The notes: a model not told the origin generated them from the sequence alone. A stretch of DNA of 64,000 bases from Gammaproteobacteria bacterium (GCA_012960755.1 DUAT01000144.1:173257-237256), one strand, 5' to 3'. Counted from the stretch's first letter, positions 17,677 through 27,064 are shown. Translations and numbers: made by a program.

Positions 17677-17946
17677 CTATGATGGCGGCTGAGTGAGTTC
17701 AATGACGTTACCCGAAGGGTCTTCGCAAATGACCTGTTTGCCACCGACACCGTTTAGAATATCGTTCCTGAATTTTACGCCGTTGGCCTTGAGCCTGGAG
17801 ACAACGGATTCAAGGTCGTCGTAGGACAACACAATTCTATTCCAGCCTGCCCCGAGAGCCGGTACCGTGCCATCGGTCATCGGCTTTGACGCTGAGGCTT
17901 TTGGCCCGGAAACCAGCAACGTCAGGTCGTCAAGGAACGACTCCAA
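17677..17946 (-). pseudogene. C-terminal half of a VOC-family protein
   Basis: About 89 residues that match only the second part of a VOC/glyoxalase domain: a strand with LTLLVSGP, RIVLSYDDLESVVSRLKANG, and the ending GGKQVICEDPSGNVIELTQP. The N-terminal module that supplies the other half of the active site is missing. Only 35 bp separate this frame from the stop of the reductase gene upstream, so the lost half is not nearby in another frame. The first usable start codon is a TTG at 17944-17946. It is best treated as a remnant. Confidence 0.6.
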
Positions 17947-17981
17947 AATTAGAGACCGTTAGCAGGCTACGCAGGAACAGG

Positions 17982-19526
17982 CTAAATATCCAGCACCAGC
18001 TTGTCGGTCCTGGCACGTGATACACAGGGACACATGAGTTGCTGCTGTTCTTTCTCGAATGTTGATAGCGCTGAATCGCGATGATCAGGCTCACCATCAA
18101 GCACCTCGACGACGCAGGTTCGGCAGTTGCCGGTTCGACAAGAAAAGGGAACATCAATGCCAGCATCGAGCATCCCATCCAGAATACTCTGTTGGGGGGT
18201 TATCTGAATCACGATGCCGGTTCGTTTTAATTCAACTTCGATTGGCTTCGCCTCCTCATCAATATCACCGGTAAACCGCTCAAAACGGATTCGATCAGAT
18301 TCAATCCCAAGGGTTAATGCGGCCTGACTAACAGCATCGATCAACCTATTGGGCCCACAGGCGTAGAAGACCGCATCTGCTGGCGCGTTTGACAGTATGG
18401 ATTCAACATCCATATGTTCATCTCTGGAAGATCGGTAAGTTGAAAGTTGCTGACCTAATTCTCTCGTTAGTTGATCACGAAATGCCATTCCCGCATTGCT
18501 TTTGCCTGCATAATGCAGCTGCATGTCAGCGCCCCTCGCTTTTAATGTCTGGGCCATGGACTTTATCGGCGTAATACCAATTCCAGCCGCAATGAGTACA
18601 GCGGGTCGCGTATCGTTGTGCAGTTCGAAGTAGTTATCAGGTTTCTCGCAGAACAATCTCATTCCGATATTGAACTGCTGATGAACCGCGACCGAACCCC
18701 CTTCTCCATCTTCTTCCCTCAAAACAGCGATTTCATAGACATCTCGATGTGCCGGAGGGGAGCAAATAGAATAATGGCGAACACTGGTTTCGCCGTTCGC
18801 CAGCATAACCGGGACGACAAGATGTGAACCAGCCTTAACCGGCGGTAGCTCTGCACCATCAGGGTCGCGCATTTCATAGGCCCGAATTCTTGGCGTCAGC
18901 TGCCGAACGCCGGATATCACCAGTTCCATTGGGCCATCGCCTAAAACGCTTACCCCCGCGGTGTTTTCGTTAACGATCGGCTGGATGATCTGCTCGACCT
19001 GGTTTTGCGTATACCTCGGGGTAATATGTTGCGGGCAGTTCCAGTCAAAGGCTTCGACTTTGATGACGAAGCCGCGCTCTATCTGTGCAGCGTAATCTTC
19101 AACGTCCAGGCTGGCTATGTCCTCATGATCTGACTCTATGACCTTGACCCTGCCAAGCATCTTTAGACGGGTCTTGTTTGGGTAATCCATGAAAAATAGC
19201 GCGACCCGGTCATCGTGCCGAAAATTACCGACACTCACATATTGTCGATTGCCCGCGTAGTCAGTGAATCCGATGGTTCTCTCATCCAGAATCTTCACGA
19301 ACCCTGTCGGCCCGCCGCGATGCTGTACATAGGGCCAGCCTGTTTCGCTGACACTGGCCATGTAGAAGCTGTCTCGCTCTGAAATGAAACCCGCTTCCCG
19401 TTCACTTAAAATATGGTTGTAGTCTTCACCATCGTCCATGCGGGCATAGCCAGCACGGCTGCCCATGGCTGTTTGTATATCCCGAACCGTGTCGGTGAAA
19501 GCAATCTGCGCAAATTGATGTCCCAT
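17982..19526 (-). CDS. PNPOx-like / ferredoxin-NAD(P) reductase / [2Fe-2S] ferredoxin fusion
   Basis: 514 residues from the ATG at 19524-19526, which follows GGAG at the right distance. Residues 1-200 are a pyridoxamine-phosphate-oxidase-like split-barrel flavin domain (FYMASVSETGWPYVQHRGGP). Residues 210-425 are an FAD- and NAD(P)-binding reductase (RHYSICSPP for flavin, AAGIGITPIKSMAQTL for the nucleotide). The C-terminus is a plant-type ferredoxin with four Cys in CRTGNCRTC and the later LMCPC. The protein can carry electrons from NAD(P)H through flavin to its own iron-sulfur cluster, so it could serve the Rieske oxygenase at 13332. A LysR regulator is divergent, 156 bp away. Confidence 0.9.
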   Translation of the reverse strand: MGHQFAQIAFTDTVRDIQTAMGSRAGYARMDDGEDYNHILSEREAGFISERDSFYMASVSETGWPYVQHRGGPTGFVKILDERTIGFTDYAGNRQYVSVGNFRHDDRVALFFMDYPNKTRLKMLGRVKVIESDHEDIASLDVEDYAAQIERGFVIKVEAFDWNCPQHITPRYTQNQVEQIIQPIVNENTAGVSVLGDGPMELVISGVRQLTPRIRAYEMRDPDGAELPPVKAGSHLVVPVMLANGETSVRHYSICSPPAHRDVYEIAVLREEDGEGGSVAVHQQFNIGMRLFCEKPDNYFELHNDTRPAVLIAAGIGITPIKSMAQTLKARGADMQLHYAGKSNAGMAFRDQLTRELGQQLSTYRSSRDEHMDVESILSNAPADAVFYACGPNRLIDAVSQAALTLGIESDRIRFERFTGDIDEEAKPIEVELKRTGIVIQITPQQSILDGMLDAGIDVPFSCRTGNCRTCVVEVLDGEPDHRDSALSTFEKEQQQLMCPCVSRARTDKLVLDI

Positions 19527-19565
19527 TGTGCTTCTCCATCCTGTGAGCATTTGGAGAGTTTCTCT

Positions 19566-19624
19566 AATTCCAGTTGATTTAAGAATACCTATCATTAACA
19601 ATTGATTATTCCAGTATATGGAAT
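19566..19624. promoter_or_regulatory. Candidate LysR-type operator between reductase and lysR genes
   Basis: A perfect inverted repeat ATTCCA-GTATA-TGGAAT lies at 19608-19624 and contains a T-N11-A core (TCCAG...GGA). A half-site AATTCCAG lies 42 bp away at 19566-19573. A dyad plus a second half-site between a LysR gene and its divergent neighbour is the standard layout for LysR control. Binding is inferred, not shown. Confidence 0.5.
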
Positions 19625-19682
19625 TATAGAATTCAGCCATGACCTTGAAGAAACACCAGAACACAGCTCCGTTTGCTCATCT

Positions 19683-20585
19683 ATGAATAAGCTTCATCTA
19701 ATGCAGGTCTTTGTGGCGGTAGCTGAGGAAGCCGGGTTTGCTGCAGGTGCCCGGCGACTGGGTATGTCGCCTCCGGCGGTTACTCGCTCAATTTCGAACC
19801 TTGAAGACAACCTCGGGGTTCAATTGCTGTCCCGCACCACCCGGTACGTACGGGCAACAGAGTCAGGTCAGCGCTATCTGGAAGATGCACGTCGGATCAT
19901 TGCTGAAGTTAACGCGGCAGACGAAGCAGTGGCAGGTATCAACGCCGCGCCCAGAGGTCACCTGGCGGTTACAGCACCGGTGCTTTTTGGTCGAATGTTC
20001 GTGACGCCCTGCATCATCGATTACCTCAATCGATACGCTGACACTTCAATCTCCGCAATCTTCCTTGATCGAGTAGTTAACCTGTTGGAAGAGGGCTTCG
20101 AAGTGGGCGTGCGTATCGGTGAATTGGCAGATTCCAGTATGCGAGCGTTAAGAGTCGGCCAGGTAAGACTGGTGGTTTGCGCTTCCCCCAGGTATCTGGA
20201 ACACAACGGGACCCCTCACTTACCAAAAGACCTGACACGGCATTCAATCATCACTTCCAGTGCGAGCAGCCGCCTTAGCGACTGGCGTTTCAAAACCCCC
20301 GCTAACGACCAGACTGTGCGAATCGAATCACGCCTCACCGTCACCAGCAACGACGCAGCGATTGAAGCTGCGATCGGGCATCTTGGAATCACCCGGCTAC
20401 TGTCATATCAGATTGCACCGTTGTTGATGGAAGGCAAGTTACGAACAATACTTGTTGAACATGAATCAGTACCCCTGCCCATTCATATCATTCATCGCCA
20501 GGGGAGGAACGAATCAGCCAAGGTTCGCGCCTTTGTAGATTTGATAGCAAAAAGATTGCGAGAAGACCCGGCACTCCAATCTTAA
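19683..20585 (+). CDS. LysR-family transcriptional regulator
   Basis: 300 residues; ATG 19683 is chosen because the winged helix-turn-helix then starts at residue 3 (LHLMQVFVAVAEEAGFAAGA, GMSPPAVTRSISNLEDNLGV, LLSRTTRYVRATESG). The effector-binding domain of LysR type follows (RGHLAVTAPVLFGRMFVTPC onward). It is transcribed away from the PNPOx-reductase-ferredoxin gene at 17982-19526, with a candidate operator in the shared region, so it most likely regulates that gene. Its ligand is unknown. Confidence 0.92.
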   Translation: MNKLHLMQVFVAVAEEAGFAAGARRLGMSPPAVTRSISNLEDNLGVQLLSRTTRYVRATESGQRYLEDARRIIAEVNAADEAVAGINAAPRGHLAVTAPVLFGRMFVTPCIIDYLNRYADTSISAIFLDRVVNLLEEGFEVGVRIGELADSSMRALRVGQVRLVVCASPRYLEHNGTPHLPKDLTRHSIITSSASSRLSDWRFKTPANDQTVRIESRLTVTSNDAAIEAAIGHLGITRLLSYQIAPLLMEGKLRTILVEHESVPLPIHIIHRQGRNESAKVRAFVDLIAKRLREDPALQS

Positions 20586-20618
20586 GTCAGATCAGGATCC
20601 CAGCTATTGGGACCAAAA

Positions 20619-21782
20619 CTAAGTGGCAAGACCCATCAGCTCCTGAATATTGCCATGATAGAACGCGTTCATGGTTGCCTCGTCACAATCTTCCATAGTT
20701 GCTTCAAATTTCCGGATAGGGTCGGATGTCCCTTCCGGGTGCGGATAGTCCGAGGCGTAGCAGAGCAGGTCGGGTCCGATGTTATCAATTATCCAACCTA
20801 TGGGTTCACCGGCGAAGGGGGAGAACTTTAGATGTTTTCTGGCTGTCTCAGAGGGCAATTCTACAAACTCGCGTCGATGCCTGAAGAGCGACGCCGTATA
20901 GTCCAAAGCCTTCATCCAGGAAGGCACCCAAAATGCGCCGTGCTCCATCGAGATACCCCTGAGCTGCGGGTTACGTTCGAATACGCCATCGAAGATCATC
21001 GCCGACAGGAATATCTCCGCGCTGTTCTTGATGGTGACCAGACCAATCTCGCCTGCAGGCGCATCACCACCTAATTCAATGGTGGACTTGCCATTGTTCT
21101 TGAAACTTTTCGGGATGGACTTGTAATGACCATTGACAGCGACATGCACCACAAAGGGGGCTTTATGCGCAGCAAAACTGGCCCAGATCGGATCAAAGTC
21201 AGGATGTGTATAGGAGAGTTTCTCATCATCCGGCTCATTGGTATCGACCATAAACGAATAACAACCGTCGGCGAATCCCTGTTGCATAATCTCCATGGCA
21301 ACATCAGGACCCAAAGTGAGCGGGATGTAGCCGATCGCTTTCAATCGGTCATCATTCGCACAGAAATCGCCCATGGCTTTGTTGAGTGTCCGGGCCCCGG
21401 CTTCGAGTACCTTGTCATCGCCAATATGCGCGATCTGGTGGAATGAAAAGGTGGGTAGCACCCACTGCATTTCATAGCCGAAAATATTCATGGTGTGGGT
21501 GCGCTCTGCGGCGTCGAACGCGCCGAGCCGGTTCCAGCCGCTTTTCCTGGCGTCCAGCACCGCGTCTTCGAACTTGGCCATCACCTGCGGATCATTCTGG
21601 CGTTTGGCAAACAATTCCCTGCCCCGGTCCAGCCCTGCTTGCAAAACGGGCAGTTCTGACTGTTCTGACATTGAAGGAAGCAAGGCTCTATCGGCGACCG
21701 TTGCCGCTTTGGCAAGAAAGTCATCCAACTCAATGACGTGGCTGTCTACATCTATGATTTTTCTGTGTCCTGCGTAGCTCAT
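20619..21782 (-). CDS. Amidohydrolase-2 family (TIM-barrel metal-dependent hydrolase/decarboxylase)
   Basis: 387 residues from the ATG at 21780-21782; the open frame continues 38 codons upstream but is unlike the family. The opening RKIIDVDSHVIE has the metal-binding DxH-like motif in the form DVDSH, common in this subgroup. Further metal-site segments are APFVVHVAVNGH, SMEHGAFWVPSWMKALDY and the terminal YASDYPHPEGTS with its Asp. Members decarboxylate or hydrolyse carboxylated aromatic or muconate-like compounds. The setting, beside oxygenases and acyl-CoA genes, fits a catabolic role. The substrate is not determined. Confidence 0.88.
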   Translation of the reverse strand: MSYAGHRKIIDVDSHVIELDDFLAKAATVADRALLPSMSEQSELPVLQAGLDRGRELFAKRQNDPQVMAKFEDAVLDARKSGWNRLGAFDAAERTHTMNIFGYEMQWVLPTFSFHQIAHIGDDKVLEAGARTLNKAMGDFCANDDRLKAIGYIPLTLGPDVAMEIMQQGFADGCYSFMVDTNEPDDEKLSYTHPDFDPIWASFAAHKAPFVVHVAVNGHYKSIPKSFKNNGKSTIELGGDAPAGEIGLVTIKNSAEIFLSAMIFDGVFERNPQLRGISMEHGAFWVPSWMKALDYTASLFRHRREFVELPSETARKHLKFSPFAGEPIGWIIDNIGPDLLCYASDYPHPEGTSDPIRKFEATMEDCDEATMNAFYHGNIQELMGLAT

Positions 21783-22023
21783 ATTCTTGTCCAGTTCATA
21801 TTGCTCTTGTGTAGAGCTTGTACTGCTCTTGTTGAAATTCTTGTATATAAGAGGAAACGGGCGTGAATTGTAAACCAAGTCTCTAAACTTAGGCAATCTG
21901 AAGTCGACAAAATTATTCGATATTATAGCCGACCATAAAAGGGCTTAACTATGCGTTGCGGCTACACAGACGCGCATTGATCTGCAATGCCAAAGCTCTC
22001 TATTACAAAAAAGGAGCCATCAA

Positions 22024-23616
22024 ATTTTACTCACTGACAGCCAGGTTCAGGAATTCATATGCAACGGGTTCCTGTGTCTGGAGGCTGATATTCCGGCATC
22101 TTTAAATCGACAGATTGAGTCGAAACTCCGCTGGTCAACGGAGAGTGAATTTCCTATGGGGAACAATATATTGCCCCGCATTCCCGAAATGCATGACGTT
22201 CTCGATTGTGGAATTGTGCAAGGTGCCTTGCAAAGTCTGTTGGGCGACGACTACCTATTGCATCCTCATCGCGCCGTGCATACGAGCACGCCAGTTGAAG
22301 ATAGGGGCATCGAGCTATCCAAGACCACAAACGCTCCGCCAATGGGCAAGGGTTCTATGGCTGGCTCAGGCTGGCATCAGGATGCGCAGAGCCCACTCGC
22401 CCGGGCACGCTATCAAAGGCCATGGTATATCATCGCGTTTTACTTTCCGCACGATACTCCAAGGGAGATGGGTCCAACCCGTCTACAGGCCGGTAGTTAC
22501 CTGCACAACCGGCTTTCGAATACCGACTACATGATACTGCCGGAGTTCGTAGCGGCGGGCACAGTCATGTTCGTACACTTCGATATGGTTCACGCCGGTT
22601 TTTCAAATCTAAGTGACACGACGCGTTATATGGTCAAGTTTGTTTTTTCAAGAACGTTGATACCTCATGAACCATCCTGGAACAACCAGAATACAGACTG
22701 GGTTCGTCCCGGGAGTTGCCTGGTTGACGAACCACTGGATTTTGTATGGTCGACGATCTGGCACTGGATGTCAGGTAATGCGCCAGAGAAACGGACAGTT
22801 GACAAAGAACAACTTGAGATCCACCTGAGCAATCTTGACCCGGAAAAGCTCGACCATGAAAATCAAACCGAACGATTGAACAGCATCTACACGCTTGGGC
22901 TGTCGGGTGCAAAAGCGGTAGGCCCGTTGATTACAAAATTGATGAGTGTCAAGGGGCTGGGGCGGGAGAACAGAAACCTGATCCGAAACGAGAAAGGTGT
23001 AGAAATACCGCTCGATGGCAAGAGCCTGGAACCACGCTGGAACGAACGTGCAATTGTGATGCAGGATGCCACTTACGCATTATCGTTATCAGGTACAGCT
23101 GCTGTACCGGCTCTGACGGAATTGCTCCTAATTGATGACCCATGGATTCAGATCAATGCCTGCTACGCCCTGGCTGAGATGGATTCTGCCGAATCCGTGA
23201 TGCCTATCAGCAGGCTGTTGAAAAACCAACACCAGCAGGTTGTTCGCCAGGCACTCGATGCGCTGGGCAGCATAGATTCTGAGATAAACACTGCATTGCC
23301 ACTTATTGAAGATCTGCTGGTAAATTCCCGGCCTGCGTGGCAAGCACGGGAAGTAATGCGTGGTTGGAGTGCGCAGAATCAGGTCAGGTTGAATGCAGCC
23401 TTTACGCTGATCTGTGCCATCAGCGCAGAAGGTTCCGATATAGACTTGATTGAACGGTTGTTGATCCGAGCGCTGGAAGACGAGAACGGGTATATTCCGG
23501 CAGTCGCTTGTGAAGGCTTGAGCAGGATCGGATCCCCTCAGAGCTTAAGTTCTGCAGTTAAATACCTGAAGCGACATCTATGGGATTCCAGTCTGTCCGG
23601 GATGAAAATTTACTAG
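22024..23616 (+). CDS. Phytanoyl-CoA-dioxygenase-like protein fused to HEAT repeats
   Basis: The first in-frame ATG is at 22156, but the frame is open and clearly family-like upstream: LLTDSQVQEFICNGFLCLEA, then DIPASLNRQIESKLRW. The only start codon that includes this part is an ATT at 22024, with AAGGAG at 22011-22016 seven bases before it. From ATT the protein would be 530 residues. The dioxygenase core has HxD (GSGWHQDAQSP) and the distal His in HFDMVHAGFSN. From about residue 280 there is a series of HEAT-like helix pairs (NACYALAEMDSAESVMPISR, VVRQALDALGSIDSEINTAL). The substrate of the dioxygenase part is unknown; the HEAT part suggests protein or complex binding. If ATT is not used, the N-terminal 44 residues are lost. 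Confidence 0.8.
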   Translation: MLLTDSQVQEFICNGFLCLEADIPASLNRQIESKLRWSTESEFPMGNNILPRIPEMHDVLDCGIVQGALQSLLGDDYLLHPHRAVHTSTPVEDRGIELSKTTNAPPMGKGSMAGSGWHQDAQSPLARARYQRPWYIIAFYFPHDTPREMGPTRLQAGSYLHNRLSNTDYMILPEFVAAGTVMFVHFDMVHAGFSNLSDTTRYMVKFVFSRTLIPHEPSWNNQNTDWVRPGSCLVDEPLDFVWSTIWHWMSGNAPEKRTVDKEQLEIHLSNLDPEKLDHENQTERLNSIYTLGLSGAKAVGPLITKLMSVKGLGRENRNLIRNEKGVEIPLDGKSLEPRWNERAIVMQDATYALSLSGTAAVPALTELLLIDDPWIQINACYALAEMDSAESVMPISRLLKNQHQQVVRQALDALGSIDSEINTALPLIEDLLVNSRPAWQAREVMRGWSAQNQVRLNAAFTLICAISAEGSDIDLIERLLIRALEDENGYIPAVACEGLSRIGSPQSLSSAVKYLKRHLWDSSLSGMKIY

Positions 23617-23682
23617 CACAGTCGCATCCTGATCCATTTCGGTGCATCATAAAAAAAATAATGAAATTCTAATGGAGAGTCC

Positions 23683-25056
23683 ATGGCCCAGCAAAACACA
23701 CCTGTGACCGAAAAAAGCATGCGCAAGGTGGCAATGACGTCACTGGCCGGAACCAGTATTGAATGGTATGACTTTTTCATCTACGGCACCGCTGCCGCGC
23801 TGGTGTTTCCTGCCTTGTTCTTCCCCGAAGATATGCCTGAGCTAGTCAAGCTGATGGCTTCCTTCAGCACATTCGCCGTTGGCTTTCTGGCGCGCCCGAT
23901 AGGTGGCGTATTGTTCGGTCACTTTGGTGACCGGGTTGGTCGAAAGGCGGCGCTGGTTACGGCGCTGATGATGATGGGGGTCGCGACCACTATTATCGGG
24001 CTACTGCCAACTTACGCCTTGATTGGTCCCGCCGCGCCTGTACTGCTGGTACTGTTGCGATTCACCCAGGGTCTCGCGGTCGGTGGCCAATGGGGTGGTG
24101 CCATGTTGCTGGTGACAGAGAGTGCACCGGCCGAAAAACGAGGGTTTTATGGCGCATTCGCCCAGGCAGGTGCTCCCGTAGGCATCATACTGGCAAACAT
24201 CGCATTCCTGCTGGTAAGTGCATTTTCCAGCGATGATCAATTTATCAGTTGGGGCTGGCGCATCCCTTTCCTGATGAGTGTCGTCTTAATTGGCATCAGC
24301 ATGTACGTACAACTATCCCTGGAGGACACCCCGGCGTTTCGTGAATTGCAGCTGGCCAAGGAGAACAGGGATGTCTCAGAATTCCTTGAGAATGAGGGTA
24401 CAACGTCGAAGGAACGTTCTCCTGTTCTCGAAGCCCTGCGCCTGTACCCAAGAGAAATCATATTGGCCGCCGGTGCCTTTCTGGCAGTGCAGGTCACCTT
24501 TTATCTTCTTGTCGCATTCATGGTGGCCTACGGCAGTAACCCCGAAGGTCTGGGATTGTCACGTGACACTATGTTGCAGGCGGTACTGATTTCCTCATTT
24601 ATTCAGATACCGACACTGTTTATTGCCGCCGCATATTCCGACCGTCACGGTCGGCGAGGCGTCTATATGTTAGGGGCGATTCTTGGTGGTATCTGGGCCT
24701 TCATCATGTTCCCGCTGATAGATACGGCAAACTTCTGGCTGATCGTGCTGGCCATGTCAGGCGGCCAGATCTTTCTTTCCATGATGTACGGACCACAAGC
24801 CGCCTTCCTTGCTGAAATGTTCGCTACCCATGTTCGATACTCAGGTGCTTCACTGGGATATCAATTGGGTGCAATCCTGGGCGGCGCATTGGCGCCAATT
24901 ATCGCAACATACCTCTGGAAAGATTTCGGCACGATATACATTTCGGTATATATCGCTTTTGCCAGCGTGTTGACACTTATCTCGGTGCTTCTCCTAACGG
25001 AAACAAAAGGGCGGGACCTGGATGACGTCAATGTCGGATTACGTTCACAAGAGTGA
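23683..25056 (+). CDS. MFS transporter, metabolite:H+ symporter (MHS) family
   Basis: 457 residues with twelve predicted membrane helices. The family opening TSIEWYDFFIYGTAAALVFP, the loop motif ARPIGGVLFGHFGDRVGRKA between helices 2 and 3, RFTQGLAVGGQWGGAMLLVTE in helix 4, and the repeat loop YSDRHGRRGVYMLGA after helix 8 all match MHS proteins such as ShiA, ProP and KgtP. These import carboxylates, betaines or shikimate with protons. A carboxylated aromatic substrate for the nearby oxygenases is plausible. A ribosome-binding site (GGAG, 23673-23676) precedes the ATG. Confidence 0.92.
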   Translation: MAQQNTPVTEKSMRKVAMTSLAGTSIEWYDFFIYGTAAALVFPALFFPEDMPELVKLMASFSTFAVGFLARPIGGVLFGHFGDRVGRKAALVTALMMMGVATTIIGLLPTYALIGPAAPVLLVLLRFTQGLAVGGQWGGAMLLVTESAPAEKRGFYGAFAQAGAPVGIILANIAFLLVSAFSSDDQFISWGWRIPFLMSVVLIGISMYVQLSLEDTPAFRELQLAKENRDVSEFLENEGTTSKERSPVLEALRLYPREIILAAGAFLAVQVTFYLLVAFMVAYGSNPEGLGLSRDTMLQAVLISSFIQIPTLFIAAAYSDRHGRRGVYMLGAILGGIWAFIMFPLIDTANFWLIVLAMSGGQIFLSMMYGPQAAFLAEMFATHVRYSGASLGYQLGAILGGALAPIIATYLWKDFGTIYISVYIAFASVLTLISVLLLTETKGRDLDDVNVGLRSQE

Positions 25057-25104
25057 TAATTTGCCGGGTTTACCCTGGGTGAATCATTGAGTAGATGTGG
25101 GAAA

Positions 25105-25875
25105 ATGAGATGGATCGGACCAGGACAATGGGCACCGCTGTTAAGTCTGGCGCTGTTAACCAGCCTGCAACTAACCTGCCTGCAATCCGCTGTGGCTGAG
25201 TCCGGTGACCGGGGCCCGGACTGGGCCAGTCTGCGCACTGATATGGTGATGACCATTTCACACATTGCACGACTAAGCGGCAAACAATCAGGTATCGACA
25301 CTATTTCTGACGATGTCCTGAACGCAATGAACAAGGTTCCCCGACATGATTTCGTACCGGATGCGATTAAACCCTATGCTTACGAAGATCGGCCGCTGCC
25401 AATCGGGCAGGACCAAACCATATCCCAGCCATTTATTGTCGCGCTGATGAGTGAATTGCTGCAGGTTGACTCAACATCCAGGGTACTGGAAATTGGCACC
25501 GGCTCAGGTTACCAGGCGGCTGTGTTGGCAGAGATTGTTTCCGAGGTATTCACTATTGAGATCGTCAGGGAACTGGGAATCAGTGCAAGACAAACACTGC
25601 AACTACTCGAGTACGACAATGTAGAGGTTAAAATCGGTGATGGATTCCTGGGCTGGCCTGACCATGCCCCGTTCGATGCTATCATCGTCACGGCAGCCGG
25701 AATTGATATTCCACCACCCTTACTGGACCAGCTCAAACCAGGCGGCAGGCTGGTACTACCGGTCGGACCCAGACTTGGCCATCAGGTTCTTAAAGTAATC
25801 GAGAAAGGACAGGATGGTCAGATTACCGAAATCGACATCCTCGGTGTTCGATTTGTGCCGTTGACCCGTCACTAA
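25105..25875 (+). CDS. pcm: Protein-L-isoaspartate O-methyltransferase, periplasmic form
   Basis: 256 residues from ATG 25105. A signal peptide is evident (PLLSLALLTSLQLTCLQSAVAE), so the enzyme is probably exported. The catalytic domain has the family signature VPRHDFVPDAIKPYAYEDRP, LPIGQDQTISQPFIVALMSE, the SAM-binding loop LEIGTGSGYQAAVLAEIV and IVTAAGIDIPPPLLDQLKPG. It methylates isoaspartyl residues in damaged proteins so they can revert. Exported versions are known in Gram-negative bacteria. It follows the MHS transporter by 48 bp in the same direction. Confidence 0.9.
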   Translation: MRWIGPGQWAPLLSLALLTSLQLTCLQSAVAESGDRGPDWASLRTDMVMTISHIARLSGKQSGIDTISDDVLNAMNKVPRHDFVPDAIKPYAYEDRPLPIGQDQTISQPFIVALMSELLQVDSTSRVLEIGTGSGYQAAVLAEIVSEVFTIEIVRELGISARQTLQLLEYDNVEVKIGDGFLGWPDHAPFDAIIVTAAGIDIPPPLLDQLKPGGRLVLPVGPRLGHQVLKVIEKGQDGQITEIDILGVRFVPLTRH

Positions 25876-26307
25876 TCAACGGCCTGGTAACACAACAACC
25901 GCATGCCCCGGGCAGGTTGCATCGCCAAGTTGGTTGGTCACATTGGTTTCCAGAGTCACCAGATTTTCACCATTTTCTGATCTCTTCTCTGTGACCTTTC
26001 CCACCACGGTCAGCACATCGTCTTTTTGATTAATCGCCCGATACTGGCAACCCACCTCCCGGATCTCGGCTTCATCACCAATCCAGTCACGCAGCGCATT
26101 AACAATATAGGCATAACGCAGGTTGCCCATACCGAATGCGCCTTGTTCGTTTTTTGCGGCTCGCCCTGCTTCATCGTCCATATGAAAAGGAACAAACTCA
26201 TCATTAACCGCCGCATAGCGATTCCAGTTCATAAAACCCGTGGTTCGCGACCAGGGCGACAATTCGTCACCGATATTGATGTCCTCGAAATAGAGTTTAA
26301 TGGTCAT
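25876..26307 (-). CDS. MaoC-like hydratase, hot-dog fold
   Basis: 143 residues from the ATG at 26305-26307, which has GGAGAAT upstream. The hot-dog features are YFEDINIGDELSPWSRTTGF, an Asp/His-containing segment MNWNRYAAVNDEFVPFHMDD and a GMGNLRYAYIVNALRDWI helix. It overlaps in function with the next upstream gene (26359-26859), which carries the partner hot-dog. Together they look like the two halves of an R-specific enoyl-CoA hydratase. The gene abuts the convergent isoaspartyl methyltransferase gene, with no gap. Confidence 0.85.
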   Translation of the reverse strand: MTIKLYFEDINIGDELSPWSRTTGFMNWNRYAAVNDEFVPFHMDDEAGRAAKNEQGAFGMGNLRYAYIVNALRDWIGDEAEIREVGCQYRAINQKDDVLTVVGKVTEKRSENGENLVTLETNVTNQLGDATCPGHAVVVLPGR

Positions 26308-26358
26308 ATTGATTCTCCGTTTGACGAGTGGCGTACTCCTTACTGATCGCACACGCCA

Positions 26359-26859
26359 CTAATACCTGATCCCGGTAGATATTCTGGTTCTAACCAGTTC
26401 ATCATCCTGGTTGGTCCACCGGGTTTCCGTAAATGTGTAGAGCATGAGCCCCATCCTGCCTTGCCGTTCATTGAAGTCCTTGAGTCTCGACCTTGCCTTG
26501 ATGACATCGCCGGGTCGCATCGATACCCCATAGGTATCTGTCTGTCCGCCGTTCAGCCCTGTCTTGCCTTTTGATCCTTTTCTCGCCGCATTTGAAACCT
26601 TTGGCCTGGGTGGCCGATCAATCGGCCAGGCGAAAGGATTGAAATCTGACGGTGCAATAATACCTTTATGTTTCGTGGTCAGGGCATATTCAGCATCCCA
26701 GTAAATGGCCGGGGGTTTCTCTGGCCAATAGGTCGCAATTGCCCATTTACGGATATCTGATTCCGCAATCGGTGGCGATATGCGTTCATTGCCCCAAACA
26801 CCCTTTTGATCGACCAGATCCTGGGTAATCATGGACTCTTCATCGTGCGCTTCAGACAT
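26359..26859 (-). CDS. FAS1-like dehydratase domain protein (MaoC partner)
   Basis: 166 residues from the ATG at 26857-26859, with GGAGAAAACC before it. The sequence shows the N-terminal hot-dog half of two-part MaoC hydratases: ESDIRKWAIATYWPEKPPAI, APSDFNPFAWPI, and the RPGDVIKARSRLKDFNERQG strand pair. It lacks the catalytic Asp/His, which sit in the neighbour at 25876-26307. The pair lies 51 bp apart in one operon and is divergent from an acyl-CoA dehydrogenase (27065), the enzyme that would make the enoyl-CoA substrate. Confidence 0.85.
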   Translation of the reverse strand: MSEAHDEESMITQDLVDQKGVWGNERISPPIAESDIRKWAIATYWPEKPPAIYWDAEYALTTKHKGIIAPSDFNPFAWPIDRPPRPKVSNAARKGSKGKTGLNGGQTDTYGVSMRPGDVIKARSRLKDFNERQGRMGLMLYTFTETRWTNQDDELVRTRISTGIRY

Positions 26860-27064
26860 GGTTTTCTCCGTTGAAACCCACAGTGGATTATTGCTGCAGG
26901 AACCAGCACAGAGTAAACCGTTGTGAATGGGAAACCAACTCTCAATCCATGGTGTCAAATTGGCGTTGACGCGTGACTTCAGATCTGATCTTCTTAGCAG
27001 AACATAGAGCGGCTTTAACAACCTCTTCTTTAAAACCCTCTTTTTTTAAGATAAGGAGCAGAAT

